Shown here one piece after another: positions 1 to 8,317 of a stretch of 64,000 bases of DNA. The position numbers and the translations under genes were made by a program. Position 1 is the first letter of the stretch. Every line of letters starts with the position of its first letter. This stretch comes from Sphingomonas mollis (GTDB taxonomy: Bacteria; Pseudomonadota; Alphaproteobacteria; Sphingomonadales; Sphingomonadaceae): NCBI RefSeq assembly GCF_016427505.1, contig NZ_JAELXS010000002.1, forward strand, positions 429,737 through 493,736, given 5' to 3'. The notes under the pieces are model-generated. The model was not told where the DNA came from, did not search any database, and worked only from the letters and a program-made list of their open reading frames with translations.

Positions 1-832
1 CCGCCGCCGCCATCGCCAGCACCGATTCGCGCCAGCGGACCATGCCCGTCACCTGCGCGACGAGCGCGGCGCGGATGGTGCCGGGGTCGGCGATCGCGAC
101 GGCGTCGACGTTGCAATAGAGCGGCACCAGCGGCGCGTTCAGCGTCACATCGACCAGCGCATCGTCCATCGCCGTCGCCGCATCCGCCATCAACGGGCAG
201 TGGAACGGCGCCGACACCGGCAACAGAACCGCCCGCTTGGCGCCCAGCTCCTTGGCCAGCGCCACCGCCCGCTCGACGGCGACCCGGTGGCCGGAGATCA
301 CGACCTGCGACGGATCATTGTCGTTGGCGACGGTGCAGACCAGCTCGCCCCCGCCCTCCGCCGCAATCGCGTCGACCGCCGCGCCGGCGATCGTCTGCGC
401 CTTGTCGAGATCGGCGCCCAGCAGCGCCGCCATCGCCCCCTCGCCAACCGGCACCGCCGCCTGCATCGCGCGGCCGCGCAGTTTCAGCAGGCGCGCGGTG
501 GTGCGCAGATCGAACGACTGCGCCGCACACAGCGCGGTATATTCGCCGAGCGAATGGCCGGCGACATAATCAGCCTTGTCGGCCAGCCGGATGCCGCCTT
601 CCCGCTCCAGCACGCGCAGCGTCGCGATGGCGTTCGCCATGATCGCCGGCTGCGCATTCTCGGTCAGCAACAAATCGTCCGCCGGCCCCTCGGCCATCAG
701 CCGGAACAGGTGCTGGCCCAGCGCCTCGTCGACCTCGCCGAACACCTCGCGCGCGGCGGGGCTGGCATCGGCCAGCGCCTTGCCCATGCCGACCGCCTGG
801 CTGCCCTGGCCGGGAAAGATGAACGCACGCAT
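1..832 (-). CDS. fabD: Malonyl-CoA:ACP S-malonyltransferase, 3' end cut by window edge
   Basis: FabD moves the malonyl group from CoA to acyl carrier protein, the entry step of type II fatty acid synthesis in the cytosol. The reverse-strand translation begins MRAFIFPGQGSQ, with the GQGSQ oxyanion loop near residues 8-12. It has the nucleophile motif GHSLGEYSA near residue 94 and the APFHCPLM segment with the catalytic histidine near residue 205. About 277 residues are present; the family is usually 300-315, so only the C-terminal tail is missing, off the left edge. The ATG at 832 is preceded by an AAGGAG ribosome site. It diverges from rpsF across a roughly 230-base intergenic region that should hold both promoters; I could not place a convincing -35/-10 pair there. 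Confidence 0.96.
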   Translation of the reverse strand, partial: MRAFIFPGQGSQAVGMGKALADASPAAREVFGEVDEALGQHLFRLMAEGPADDLLLTENAQPAIMANAIATLRVLEREGGIRLADKADYVAGHSLGEYTALCAAQSFDLRTTARLLKLRGRAMQAAVPVGEGAMAALLGADLDKAQTIAGAAVDAIAAEGGGELVCTVANDNDPSQVVISGHRVAVERAVALAKELGAKRAVLLPVSAPFHCPLMADAATAMDDALVDVTLNAPLVPLYCNVDAVAIADPGTIRAALVAQVTGMVRWRESVLAMAAA

Positions 833-1063
833 CGGCCTCTCCTTAGGATCAATTGAGGCCGCGCCCTTACGGACGGCCGTCGCAACAGGCAACCTGATCG
901 CGCCCCGATCACGCCGGCCGCCTTGCCTTTCGGGTGGAAGCGCGTATGAGGCGCGGCTCGGGGTGGCAGGCATGTGTCTGGCCGCCCCGTTGACGTACGA
1001 AGACAGCCGGAGGGGCGACCGCATGGGGCGGCGTCAGCGATCGGCCAACATAGAAGGTAAGAC

Positions 1064-1516
1064 ATGGCTCTATACGAGCACGTGTTCCTTGCGCGCCAGG
1101 ATCTGGCACAAGCGCAGGTGGACGCACTGGCGGAAGCCGCTACCAAGATCGTCACCGACAATCAGGGCAAGGTCGTCAAGACCGAGACCTGGGGCCTGCG
1201 CAGCCTGGCATATCGCATCGCCAAGAACCGCAAGGCGCATTACGTGATGCTCGAAATCGACGCCCCCGCCGGTGTCGTCGCCGAGCTGGAACGCCAGACC
1301 CAGATCAACGAAGACGTCATCCGCTTCATGACCGTCAAGGTCGACGAGCTGGAGGAAGGTCCGTCCGCGATGATGCGCAAGCAGGAGCGCGATCGTGAGC
1401 GTCGTGGCGACCGCGAAGGCGGCGACCGTGGCTCGCGCGGCGACCGTGATGGTGGCCCGCGTGGCGATCGTCCCGAGCGCGCACCCCGTCGTGACGCACA
1501 AGAGGAGGCCGCATAA
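1064..1516 (+). CDS. rpsF: 30S ribosomal protein S6
   Basis: S6 binds the central domain of 16S rRNA next to S18 in the small subunit. The N-terminal 100 residues ([20 protein letters not shown]...) are the standard S6 ferredoxin-like fold. After about residue 103 there is an Arg/Gly/Asp-rich low-complexity tail with repeated RGDR-like units ending in EEAA. The total of 150 residues is longer than the E. coli core, but long charged tails are common in alphaproteobacterial S6. It is first in the rpsF-rpsR-rplI operon; its TAA overlaps the rpsR ATG. A GAAGG ribosome site precedes the ATG. Confidence 0.97.
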   Translation: MALYEHVFLARQDLAQAQVDALAEAATKIVTDNQGKVVKTETWGLRSLAYRIAKNRKAHYVMLEIDAPAGVVAELERQTQINEDVIRFMTVKVDELEEGPSAMMRKQERDRERRGDREGGDRGSRGDRDGGPRGDRPERAPRRDAQEEAA

Positions 1517-1740
1517 TGGCTCGCCCGTTTTTCCGCCGTCGTAAGTCCTGCCCGTTTTCGGCCAAGGATGCCCCCCGGATCGATTACAAGGACGTCCGGT
1601 TGCTGCAGGGCTTCGTGTCCGAGCGTGGCAAGATCGTGCCGTCGCGCATCACTTCGGTAAGCGCGAAGAAGCAGCGCGAACTGGCCCAGGCCATCAAGCG
1701 CGCCCGTCACCTGGGCCTGCTGCCCTACGTCGTTAAGTAA
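1516..1740 (+). CDS. rpsR: 30S ribosomal protein S18
   Basis: S18 forms a heterodimer with S6 on the platform of the 30S subunit. The 74-residue product has the usual length and the conserved core [22 protein letters not shown] followed by the basic segment [23 protein letters not shown] found in S18 proteins. The ATG overlaps the rpsF stop codon, so translation is probably coupled, which fits the 1:1 S6:S18 stoichiometry. It is the middle gene of the operon, with rplI starting 11 bases downstream. Confidence 0.98.
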   Translation: MARPFFRRRKSCPFSAKDAPRIDYKDVRLLQGFVSERGKIVPSRITSVSAKKQRELAQAIKRARHLGLLPYVVK

Positions 1741-1751
1741 GGAACGGACAC

Positions 1752-2339
1752 ATGGACGTCATTCTGCTTGAGCGCGTCGAGAAGCTCGGCGCCATCGGCG
1801 ACGTGGTGAAGGTAAAGGACGGTTTCGCCCGTAACTTCCTGCTGCCGAACAAGAAGGCACTGCGCGCCAACGAAGCCAACCGGAAGGTCTTCGAGGCCAA
1901 CCGCGCGCGCATCGAAAGCGACAATGCCAACCGTCGCGGCGAAGCCGAGACCGAGGCGCAGAGCTTCAAGGACGCATCGGTCACGCTGATCCGTCAGGCA
2001 TCGAACACCGGCCAGCTATACGGTTCGGTCGCGGTCCGCGATCTGATCGAAGCGCTGGAGGCCGATGGCCACAAGGTGGCGAAGTCGGCGATCGTGCTGG
2101 ACAAGCCGATCAAGTCGATCGGCGTGTACACCGTGAAGGTCGCACTGCACCCCGAGGTGTCGGTGTCCGTCAAGGTCAACGTCGCCCGTTCGCCCGAGGA
2201 AGCCGAGATGCAGTCGCAGGGCGTCGATGTCATGGCATCGATGTTCGAGCGCGACGAAGCCGGCTTCACCGAGGATTACGACCCGAACGCCGAACCCGGC
2301 GCGACGGCCGAAGTCCAGGACGAGCCTGCGCAGGGCTGA
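1752..2339 (+). CDS. rplI: 50S ribosomal protein L9
   Basis: L9 binds 23S rRNA at the base of the L1 stalk and helps maintain reading frame. The N-terminal domain MDVILLERVEKLGAIGDVVKVKDGFARN is the classical L9 signature, followed by the long connecting helix and a C-terminal rRNA-binding domain. The 195 residues exceed the roughly 150 of E. coli because of an acidic tail (about residue 165 onward, FERDEAGFTEDYDPNAEPG), which is frequent in alphaproteobacteria. It is the last gene of the operon; a strong hairpin terminator begins 24 bases after the stop. Confidence 0.97.
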   Translation: MDVILLERVEKLGAIGDVVKVKDGFARNFLLPNKKALRANEANRKVFEANRARIESDNANRRGEAETEAQSFKDASVTLIRQASNTGQLYGSVAVRDLIEALEADGHKVAKSAIVLDKPIKSIGVYTVKVALHPEVSVSVKVNVARSPEEAEMQSQGVDVMASMFERDEAGFTEDYDPNAEPGATAEVQDEPAQG

Positions 2340-2363
2340 TCGCCCCACGCCATCGACCGATAG

Positions 2364-2402
2364 AAAAGGCCGTCCGGAGCGATCCGGGCGGCCTTTTCTT
2401 TT
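2364..2402 (+). terminator. Rho-independent terminator of rpsF-rpsR-rplI
   Basis: The arms AAAAGGCCGTCCGGA and TCCGGGCGGCCTTTT form a long G+C-rich stem around a GCGA loop, followed by TTTCTTTT. It lies 24 bases past the rplI stop on the same strand, so it is placed to end the ribosomal operon. Confidence 0.88.
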
Positions 2403-2435
2403 GGTCGCCGATTTCAGGGGAATGTCAGTCCGCCA

Positions 2436-2513
2436 TCATGGGCATGTCACGCACGCGCCGATGACGGCGGCCAGCGGGATGAGGGCGAGAAAGACGGGAA
2501 GAATCTGCTTCAT
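2436..2513 (-). CDS. Possible 25-residue membrane or lipoprotein-like peptide
   Basis: A very short frame on the minus strand reads MKQILPVFLALIPLAAVIGA followed by CVTCP and stop. It has a charged start and a long hydrophobic run ending next to a cysteine, as in a small membrane peptide or lipoprotein signal sequence. GGTGG stands 4 bases before the ATG and could act as ribosome site. It sits in the otherwise gene-free 325-base gap between rplI and the PAS gene. The frame is short enough to occur by chance, so I hold this weakly. Apart from this frame and the rplI terminator I see nothing else in the gap. Confidence 0.25.
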   Translation of the reverse strand: MKQILPVFLALIPLAAVIGACVTCP

Positions 2514-2665
2514 GATCCACCGGATGACGAATGGCTGGTCTTGCCCGGAATAATGCGGCGAGGGCTGAAAGGTTTCCCGGCGATGAACGACGGCGATCAT
2601 GTCGGGCATCGATTGTTAAGGTGCGCGGGGTTACGCTTCCCCATGCACCGCCGGACACCGACCAC

Positions 2666-3136
2666 ATGAAAGCGACCGAGCCGCTGGCGCTCCATCACAG
2701 CTGGCCGCTGATCGAGGCCGGGCAGCGGTTCGATCTCGGCTGGGTCCATACCTGGAAAGCGACACCTGCCGCATCCGCCGATCCGCGGGAGCAGCAATGG
2801 TTCGCCGATCGCGGGATCGGGATGTGGACCTACGACCTCCGCCACGATGTGCTGGAATGGTCGCCGGCGGTGTACGACGTCATGGGCTTCCCCCGCGGCG
2901 TCGTTGCCTGCCGGCCGGCGTCGCTGACGCTGTACCGTGAGGGCTCGCGTGCGGCGATGGAACGGTTGCGGGCGCATGCGATCCGGCATCGGCGCGGCTT
3001 CACGCTCGATGTCGAGTTGCAACCGGTCGGTGGCGCGATGCGGTGGATGCGGCTTTCGGCCATGCCGGTCTGCAACGGCGACCGGGTCGTGGCGCTGTCC
3101 GGAGTGAAGCAGGATATCTCGCACGAATATGCATGA
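2666..3136 (+). CDS. Stand-alone PAS domain protein
   Basis: The 156-residue product contains a single PAS fold with a PAC-like end. The segment from about residue 52 (GIGMWTYDLRHDVLEWSPAVYDVMGF) is the PAS core, and the C-terminal segment ending in GVKQDIS is the typical PAC strand. There is no kinase, GGDEF or DNA-binding domain, so it would act as a sensor or partner module for a protein encoded elsewhere. I chose the ATG at 2666, because translation from earlier frames (2531) adds a low-complexity stretch without PAS similarity. It overlaps no neighbour; the CHAP gene starts 46 bases later. Confidence 0.75.
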   Translation: MKATEPLALHHSWPLIEAGQRFDLGWVHTWKATPAASADPREQQWFADRGIGMWTYDLRHDVLEWSPAVYDVMGFPRGVVACRPASLTLYREGSRAAMERLRAHAIRHRRGFTLDVELQPVGGAMRWMRLSAMPVCNGDRVVALSGVKQDISHEYA

Positions 3137-3182
3137 GATCGGACGCCTTTCGATCCGGGCCGCCTGGGATATAGTATCGCCG

Positions 3183-3737
3183 ATGTTCCGCCCGCTCCGA
3201 GTCGCTGCCGCTCTGGTCGCCCTTGCGACGACGGGCGGCGTGCAGGCGGCGTCGCTGCTCGATTATGTCGGCCAGTGCGTGCCGTTCGCGCGCGCCGCGT
3301 CGGGCATCCAGATCTACGGCGATGCCTGGACCTGGTGGGAACAGGCGGACGGCCGCTACCCCCGTGGCCATGTTCCGCGCGTCGGTGCGGTCATCGTGTT
3401 CGCCAAGACCAGCCGCCTGCCGATGGGTCATGTCGCCGTCGTCAGCCGCGTCGTCGAGAAGCGGGTGGTGATGCTCACCCACGCCAACTGGTCGCGGCAG
3501 AATGGCGAGCGCGGCCATGCCGAACAGGACGTGACTCTATACGACGTGTCGCCCGCCAACGACTGGTCCGACGTGAAGGTCTGGTACCGCGACAATGACG
3601 GGCTGGGCGGCGGCATCTATCCGGTGAAGGGCTTCGTCTATGCCACCGGCCGGTCGGCGGCGGAACTGACCGGCCGTCACCCGGACGACGTCGCGGCGTT
3701 GATCGATGCCTATGTTCCCGATGCGGGCATGCGCTGA
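3183..3737 (+). CDS. Secreted CHAP-domain amidase/peptidase
   Basis: CHAP enzymes are NlpC/P60-like cysteine hydrolases that usually cut peptidoglycan peptides or amides. The product (184 residues from the ATG at 3183) starts with a signal peptide (MFRPLRVAAALVALATTGGV, cut near AQA-A at residues 20-23). A CHAP domain follows with Cys32 in YVGQCVPFAR, His83 in MGHVAVV and Asn102 in HANWS as the plausible catalytic triad. It would act in the periplasm. An upstream in-frame start at 3129 exists but lies before the signal peptide and overlaps the PAS gene, so I rejected it. The next gene begins 9 bases later on the same strand. Confidence 0.85.
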   Translation: MFRPLRVAAALVALATTGGVQAASLLDYVGQCVPFARAASGIQIYGDAWTWWEQADGRYPRGHVPRVGAVIVFAKTSRLPMGHVAVVSRVVEKRVVMLTHANWSRQNGERGHAEQDVTLYDVSPANDWSDVKVWYRDNDGLGGGIYPVKGFVYATGRSAAELTGRHPDDVAALIDAYVPDAGMR

Positions 3738-3746
3738 CCGGCATCG

Positions 3747-4925
3747 ATGTTCCTGAATTTCCTCGACGCCCTGCGCGCGGCAGGCATTCCCGCCGGGCCA
3801 AAGGAGCATCTGGTCCTGCTGGAGGCGCTGGACGGCGAGGTCATCGATCGCAGCGCCGAGGAATTCTATTATCTCGCCCGCGCCACCTATGTGAAGGACG
3901 AGGGGCTGCTCGACCGGTTCGATCAGGTCTTCGCACAGGTGTTTCGCGGGGTCATCACGCCGGCTGACCCGGGCAATGCGGATATCCCCGCCGACTGGCT
4001 GGAAGCCATCGCCGAACGCTATCTGAGCGCGGAGGAACGCGCGAAGCTGCAATCGCTGGGGTCGTGGGACGAGATCATGGACACGCTGCGCCAGCGGCTG
4101 GCGGAGCAGCAAGGCCGGCATCAGGGCGGCAGCAAGTGGATCGGCACCGGCGGCACCAGCCCGTTCGGCAATGGCGGCTACAACCCCGAAGGCGTGCGGA
4201 TCGGCGGCGAATCGAAAGAAGGCCGCGCGATCAAGGTGTGGGACCGGCGCGAGTTCCGCAATCTCGACACCACCCGCGAACTGGGCACGCGCAACATCAA
4301 GGTGGCGCTCCGCCGTCTGCGCCGTTTCGCCCGCGAAGGAGCGGCGGACGAACTCGACATCGACGGCACGATCGCCGGCACCGCCCGGCAGGGATGGCTG
4401 GACGTGCAGATGCGGCCGGAGCGGCGCAATGCCGTGAAGCTGTTGCTGTTCCTCGATGTCGGCGGATCGATGGACCCGTTCGTCACGCTGTGCGAGGAGT
4501 TGTTCTCTGCGGCGACGGCGGAGTTCAAAAATCTCGAATTCTTCTACTTCCATAATTGCCCGTACGAGGGCGTATGGAAGGACAATCGCCGCCGCTTCGC
4601 CGAGCGGACGCCGACCTGGGACGTCCTGCATAAATACGGCCATGACTATAAACTGGTCTTCGTCGGCGATGCGTCGATGAGCCCGTACGAGATCAGTCAC
4701 CCGCACGGGTCGGTCGAACATCTGAACGACGAATCGGGCACGGTATGGCTGCAACGCCTGACCACCACCTATCCGGCCGCAGCGTGGCTCAACCCGCTGC
4801 CGCGCGAACAATGGAATTACACCGCGTCGGTCGGCATGATCCGGTCGCTGATGGCGGACCGGATGTACCCGCTGACCCTGGCGGGTCTGGATGCGGCGAT
4901 GCGCGAACTCGGTCGCAAACGCTGA
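3747..4925 (+). CDS. CoxE-type VWA domain protein
   Basis: This 392-residue protein belongs to the CoxE-like/VWA group, whose members work with MoxR AAA+ ATPases in metal-cofactor assembly or protein remodelling. The N-terminal half is helical (FLNFLDALRAAGIPAGPKEHLVLLEAL). The C-terminal half is a von Willebrand factor A domain with the metal-binding segment LLLFLDVGGSMDPFV, that is DxGxS, the CoxE variant of the usual DxSxS, near residues 235-243. In many genomes a MoxR gene lies directly beside it; none is visible here, so the partner must be elsewhere. It starts 9 bases after the CHAP gene stop and ends 52 bases before the next gene. Confidence 0.85.
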   Translation: MFLNFLDALRAAGIPAGPKEHLVLLEALDGEVIDRSAEEFYYLARATYVKDEGLLDRFDQVFAQVFRGVITPADPGNADIPADWLEAIAERYLSAEERAKLQSLGSWDEIMDTLRQRLAEQQGRHQGGSKWIGTGGTSPFGNGGYNPEGVRIGGESKEGRAIKVWDRREFRNLDTTRELGTRNIKVALRRLRRFAREGAADELDIDGTIAGTARQGWLDVQMRPERRNAVKLLLFLDVGGSMDPFVTLCEELFSAATAEFKNLEFFYFHNCPYEGVWKDNRRRFAERTPTWDVLHKYGHDYKLVFVGDASMSPYEISHPHGSVEHLNDESGTVWLQRLTTTYPAAAWLNPLPREQWNYTASVGMIRSLMADRMYPLTLAGLDAAMRELGRKR

Positions 4926-4977
4926 TGGCGACCGACCGGACTTTTGATATGATGGCGGAGTCTATGGGAGAAGATCG

Positions 4978-5268
4978 ATGCGCCTGATCGCCGCCGCCGC
5001 CATCATGCTACCCCTTGCGCCTGCCCTCGCCGCCGAAAAACCGGTCGTCACGCCGAAGGCCACACCGGCCCGGTGTACCGCCCCCATCGCCGCCAAAATG
5101 CATTCAGGCCCGCTCGCCTCGATGCCCAACGCGACGGAGATCAAGGCGCTGCATCGGACGATGAACGGTTGCCCCGCGCCGCTGGTCGGCCGTACAGATC
5201 TGGGTAGTAATAAATCAGCGGATGCCGATCGGCCCGACCAGCCGTTCACGATCACGCCGGGTCGCTGA
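4978..5268 (+). CDS. Small exported protein of unknown function
   Basis: I do not recognise the family. The 96-residue product begins with a clear signal peptide (MRLIAAAAIMLPLAPALAA, cleavage after ALA near residue 18). The mature part of about 78 residues has two cysteines (in ARCTAP and NGCPAP) that could form a disulfide. Its end is polar and proline-rich, suggesting a small periplasmic protein. The ATG follows GGGAG by 9 bases. It is the last plus-strand gene before a convergent 47-residue minus-strand gene. Confidence 0.55.
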   Translation: MRLIAAAAIMLPLAPALAAEKPVVTPKATPARCTAPIAAKMHSGPLASMPNATEIKALHRTMNGCPAPLVGRTDLGSNKSADADRPDQPFTITPGR

Positions 5269-5295
5269 AGGGGGTCGTTGAAGCAGCCGGCGGGT

Positions 5296-5439
5296 TCAGC
5301 CCGCCAGCGCTTCCAGCTTGCGCGTATAGCTCTCGACGAGGCGTAGGCGTCGCTCACGGGCCTCGGCGGTCAGTGCGCGTTCGGCGGCGGCTCGTTCGAT
5401 CACCACGCGGCGGGCATAATAGCGATAGTCGGATTCCAC
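5296..5439 (-). CDS. Conserved-looking 47-residue charged protein, GTG start
   Basis: The minus strand encodes a 47-residue protein starting at GTG (5439) with an optimally placed GGAGGG ribosome site 7 bases upstream. The sequence starts MESDYRYYARRVVIERAAAE and continues as an Arg/Glu/Ala-rich helix ending KLEALAG. It resembles short helical proteins I associate with sphingomonad genomes, but I cannot name a family or function. It stands alone between the convergent exported-protein gene and the downstream end of anmK. The ribosome site and the biased amphipathic composition are the main reasons to call it a gene. Confidence 0.5.
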   Translation of the reverse strand: MESDYRYYARRVVIERAAAERALTAEARERRLRLVESYTRKLEALAG

Positions 5440-5531
5440 GATTCAGCCCTCCCGAAGCGTCGTTTGATCCATGTTATACGCATCGACTCGTTAGTCGATG
5501 GTAAACGCGGCCGATCGCGACTGGGCGCCCC

Positions 5532-6617
5532 TCAAATGCGGTGGACGACACCGCCCGCCATGGCAGCGCCGACGCCGGTGGTGCCGGGGAAGCTGATCGG
5601 CAGATTCTTCAGCGTTCTGACCGCCATATAGGCGAATCCTTCCGCCTCCACGCCATCCCCGTTCCACCCCAGCGGGTCGGCCGGCTCGGCTGACAATCCA
5701 CAACGATCCGCGATCATCCTCAGCATCGTCGGGTTGCGCCGCCCGCCGCCGACCACGAACAGGCGCCGGGGTCGCGCGGGCAGATGATGCAGCGCCAGCG
5801 CCACCGTCTCGGCTGTAAACGCGGTCAGCGTCGCCGCGCCGTCGGCTGGCGACAGACCACGCGCGGGCTGGATCGTGAAATCGCTGCGATCGAGCGATTT
5901 GGGGGCAGGCGCATCGAAATAGGGATGATCGAGCATCGCGGTCAGCACCGCCTCGTCCACCCGCCCGCTTGCCGCCAGCGCGCCGTCGGCATCGTACCGC
6001 GCGCCGCTATATTCGCCGATCCAGTCGTCGATCAGGCCATTGGCCGGTCCGGTGTCGAAGGCGACCAGTTCGCCATCTTCGCCGACGAACGTGACATTGC
6101 CGACGCCGCCGAGGTTCAGCACTGCGACCGGCTTCTCCAGCGCACCGACCAGTGCCGCGTGATAGATCGGCAGCAACGGCGCGCCCTGCCCGCCCGCCGC
6201 GACATCCGCCGACCGGAAATCGGCGACCGTCGTGATCGCGCACGCCGCCGCCAGCGCCGCGCCGTCGCCGATCTGCCACGTCCAGCCGCGATCGGGTCGA
6301 TGCGCGACGGTCTGGCCATGGAAACCGATGACGCCGACCTCCTCCGCCGCCACGCCGGCATGACGAAGCAGCTTGTGCACCACCATCGCATGCGTGCGCG
6401 TGATGAGATCGGACGCCTCGACCAGCGGCGGGCTGACGCGCGGCCGGTCATAGGTCAGCGCGATCCGCGTCGCCTCGGCCAGTTGCGCGCGGGCATCGTC
6501 GGTATAGGGTTCGCCCCAGAACGCGACCGGGCGCACCGCCCCTTCGCCGTCGGTGTCGATGAGCGCGGCATCGATGCCGTCGAGCGATGTTCCAGACATG
6601 AGGCCGATGGCAAGCAT
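5532..6617 (-). CDS. anmK: Anhydro-N-acetylmuramic acid kinase
   Basis: AnmK phosphorylates and opens 1,6-anhydro-MurNAc to MurNAc-6-phosphate, part of cytosolic cell-wall recycling. The product starts MLAIGLMSGTSLDGIDAALI, with the GxMSGTSxDG ATP-binding signature of the family. Further conserved blocks are VIGFHGQT, LNLGGVGNVTF and VVGGGRRNPTML. At 361 residues it matches the family length. I chose the ATG at 6617 because the signature follows at once; longer in-frame extensions run into the rimO 5' end. It diverges from rimO with 70 bases between the starts, so both promoters must lie there. Confidence 0.95.
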   Translation of the reverse strand: MLAIGLMSGTSLDGIDAALIDTDGEGAVRPVAFWGEPYTDDARAQLAEATRIALTYDRPRVSPPLVEASDLITRTHAMVVHKLLRHAGVAAEEVGVIGFHGQTVAHRPDRGWTWQIGDGAALAAACAITTVADFRSADVAAGGQGAPLLPIYHAALVGALEKPVAVLNLGGVGNVTFVGEDGELVAFDTGPANGLIDDWIGEYSGARYDADGALAASGRVDEAVLTAMLDHPYFDAPAPKSLDRSDFTIQPARGLSPADGAATLTAFTAETVALALHHLPARPRRLFVVGGGRRNPTMLRMIADRCGLSAEPADPLGWNGDGVEAEGFAYMAVRTLKNLPISFPGTTGVGAAMAGGVVHRI

Positions 6618-6687
6618 GCCTCCGTTCCGAGCATAAAAGGACGGTGCTGGCAAATCGGCTCGTCCCGCATTATGTGGCAGGCATCCC

Positions 6688-8025
6688 ATGGCAACGAAAC
6701 TCCCCTCCCCGCCGCGCGTCGGCATGGTGTCGCTTGGCTGTCCGAAGAACCTCGTCGACAGCGAACGCATCCTGACGCAACTGCGCGCCGACGGTTACCA
6801 GATGTCGCCCGACTATGCCGGCGCCGACGTCGTGCTGGTCAACACGTGCGGTTTTCTCGATTCGGCAAAGGAAGAAAGTCTCGAAGCCATCGGCGAGGCG
6901 ATTGCCGAAAACGGCCGCGTCATCGTCACCGGCTGCATGGGCAAGGAGGCGGAAACGATCCGCGCCCGCTTCCCGCAGGTGCTGGCCGTTACCGGCGCGC
7001 ATCAATATGAACAGGTGGTCGAGGCCGTCCACGCCGCCGCGCCCGCCAGCCTATCGCCTTATATCGACCTGATTCCGGATGCCGGGTTGAAACTGACCCC
7101 GCGCCATTACAGCTATCTGAAGATTTCGGAGGGCTGCAACCACCGCTGCTCGTTCTGCATCATCCCCAGCTTGCGGGGCGATCTCGTCAGCCGTCGCCCC
7201 GATGCGATCCTGCGTGAAGCGGAGAAGCTGGTCGCGGCGGGGACGAAGGAACTGCTGGTCATCAGCCAGGATACGTCGGCTTACGGGCTCGACCTGCGCC
7301 ATGCCTCCTGGCCGCTGAAGAGTGGCGGAGAAGTCAGAGCGCACATGACCGATCTGGCCCGCGAACTCGGCCGGATCGCACCATGGGTGCGGCTGCATTA
7401 CGTCTATCCGTATCCGCACGTCGACAACGTCATCCCGCTGATGGCCGAGGGACTGGTGCTCCCCTATCTCGACATCCCGTTCCAGCATGCGGCGCCATCG
7501 GTGCTGAAGCGGATGAAGCGCCCCGGCAACGACGCCAAGGTGCTCAGCCGTATCCATGCGTGGCGCGACATCTGTCCCGATATCGCCATCCGGTCGACCT
7601 TCGTCGTCGGCTTTCCCGGTGAGACGGAGGCGGATTTCCAGTATCTGCTCGACTGGCTGGACGAGGCGCAACTCGACCGCGTCGGTGCGTTCCGCTTCGA
7701 ACCCGTCGAGGGTGCCGCCGCGAACCTGCTGCCCGACCATGTGCCGGAGGAGTTGAAGGAAGAGCGATATCAGCGGATCATGGCTAAGACCGCCGCGATC
7801 AGCGCCGCCAAGCTCGCCGCCAAGATCGGCCGGACGTTCGACGTCATCATCGATGCAGTCGATGACGAGGGCGGCGCAACGGGCCGTTCCTATGCCGACG
7901 CGCCGGAGATCGACGGCGAGGTGTTCCTGCGCGATGCCGGGCACGTCACGGTCGGCGATATCGTGCCGGTCGCGATCGAGGACGCGGACGAGCACGACCT
8001 GTACGGCGTGCCCGTCGGCGCCTGA
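6688..8025 (+). CDS. rimO: Ribosomal protein S12 methylthiotransferase
   Basis: RimO is a radical-SAM enzyme that methylthiolates the conserved aspartate of ribosomal protein S12. The 445-residue product has the three N-terminal cluster cysteines (Cys18 in SLGCPKN, Cys54 in NTCGF, Cys83 in TGCMG). The radical-SAM motif CNHRCSFC has Cys150, Cys154 and Cys157. The C-terminal TRAM domain covers the last 65 residues. The opening [10 protein letters not shown] distinguishes RimO from its relative MiaB. It diverges from anmK and meets a tiny convergent membrane-protein gene 7 bases after its stop. Confidence 0.97.
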   Translation: MATKLPSPPRVGMVSLGCPKNLVDSERILTQLRADGYQMSPDYAGADVVLVNTCGFLDSAKEESLEAIGEAIAENGRVIVTGCMGKEAETIRARFPQVLAVTGAHQYEQVVEAVHAAAPASLSPYIDLIPDAGLKLTPRHYSYLKISEGCNHRCSFCIIPSLRGDLVSRRPDAILREAEKLVAAGTKELLVISQDTSAYGLDLRHASWPLKSGGEVRAHMTDLARELGRIAPWVRLHYVYPYPHVDNVIPLMAEGLVLPYLDIPFQHAAPSVLKRMKRPGNDAKVLSRIHAWRDICPDIAIRSTFVVGFPGETEADFQYLLDWLDEAQLDRVGAFRFEPVEGAAANLLPDHVPEELKEERYQRIMAKTAAISAAKLAAKIGRTFDVIIDAVDDEGGATGRSYADAPEIDGEVFLRDAGHVTVGDIVPVAIEDADEHDLYGVPVGA

Positions 8026-8032
8026 CCGGTCG

Positions 8033-8179
8033 CTACACCACGCGGCGGCCGGTGAAGAGCTGGATCAACCCGACGATCAGCGCCACGACCAGCAGGATGT
8101 GGATCAATCCGCCCGCGATGTGGAAGGTGAAGCCGAGCAGCCAGAGGATCAGCAGGATGACGGCGATGGTCCAAAGCAT
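8033..8179 (-). CDS. Very small membrane protein, Lmo0937-like
   Basis: The 48-residue product is almost entirely two hydrophobic helices (MLWTIAVILLILWLLGFTFH, then GGLIHILLVVALIVGLIQLF) ending TGRRVV. This matches the widespread Lmo0937 family of tiny hairpin membrane proteins, whose function is unknown and which are often stress-induced. AAGGAG stands 8 bases before the ATG. It converges on rimO with 7 bases between stops, and its 5' side faces the divergent serine hydrolase gene across 138 bases. Confidence 0.75.
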   Translation of the reverse strand: MLWTIAVILLILWLLGFTFHIAGGLIHILLVVALIVGLIQLFTGRRVV

Positions 8180-8317
8180 CTGATACGCTCCTTGGGGCAG
8201 ATTGCGATGCCCGTAGGCCGGCCTGCCGATCCGCTTACGGGTGCGTAACGAACACTGACGGTGCCGCGATGGTTCCGCCGGTTGCACCGGCACCGGGCAT
8301 CTGCTTGGATCGCCGCC

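Noticed and set aside
833..1063. A sigma-70-like promoter around TTGACG at 990
   Set aside because: No matching -10 hexamer stands at the right distance, so I cannot support it.
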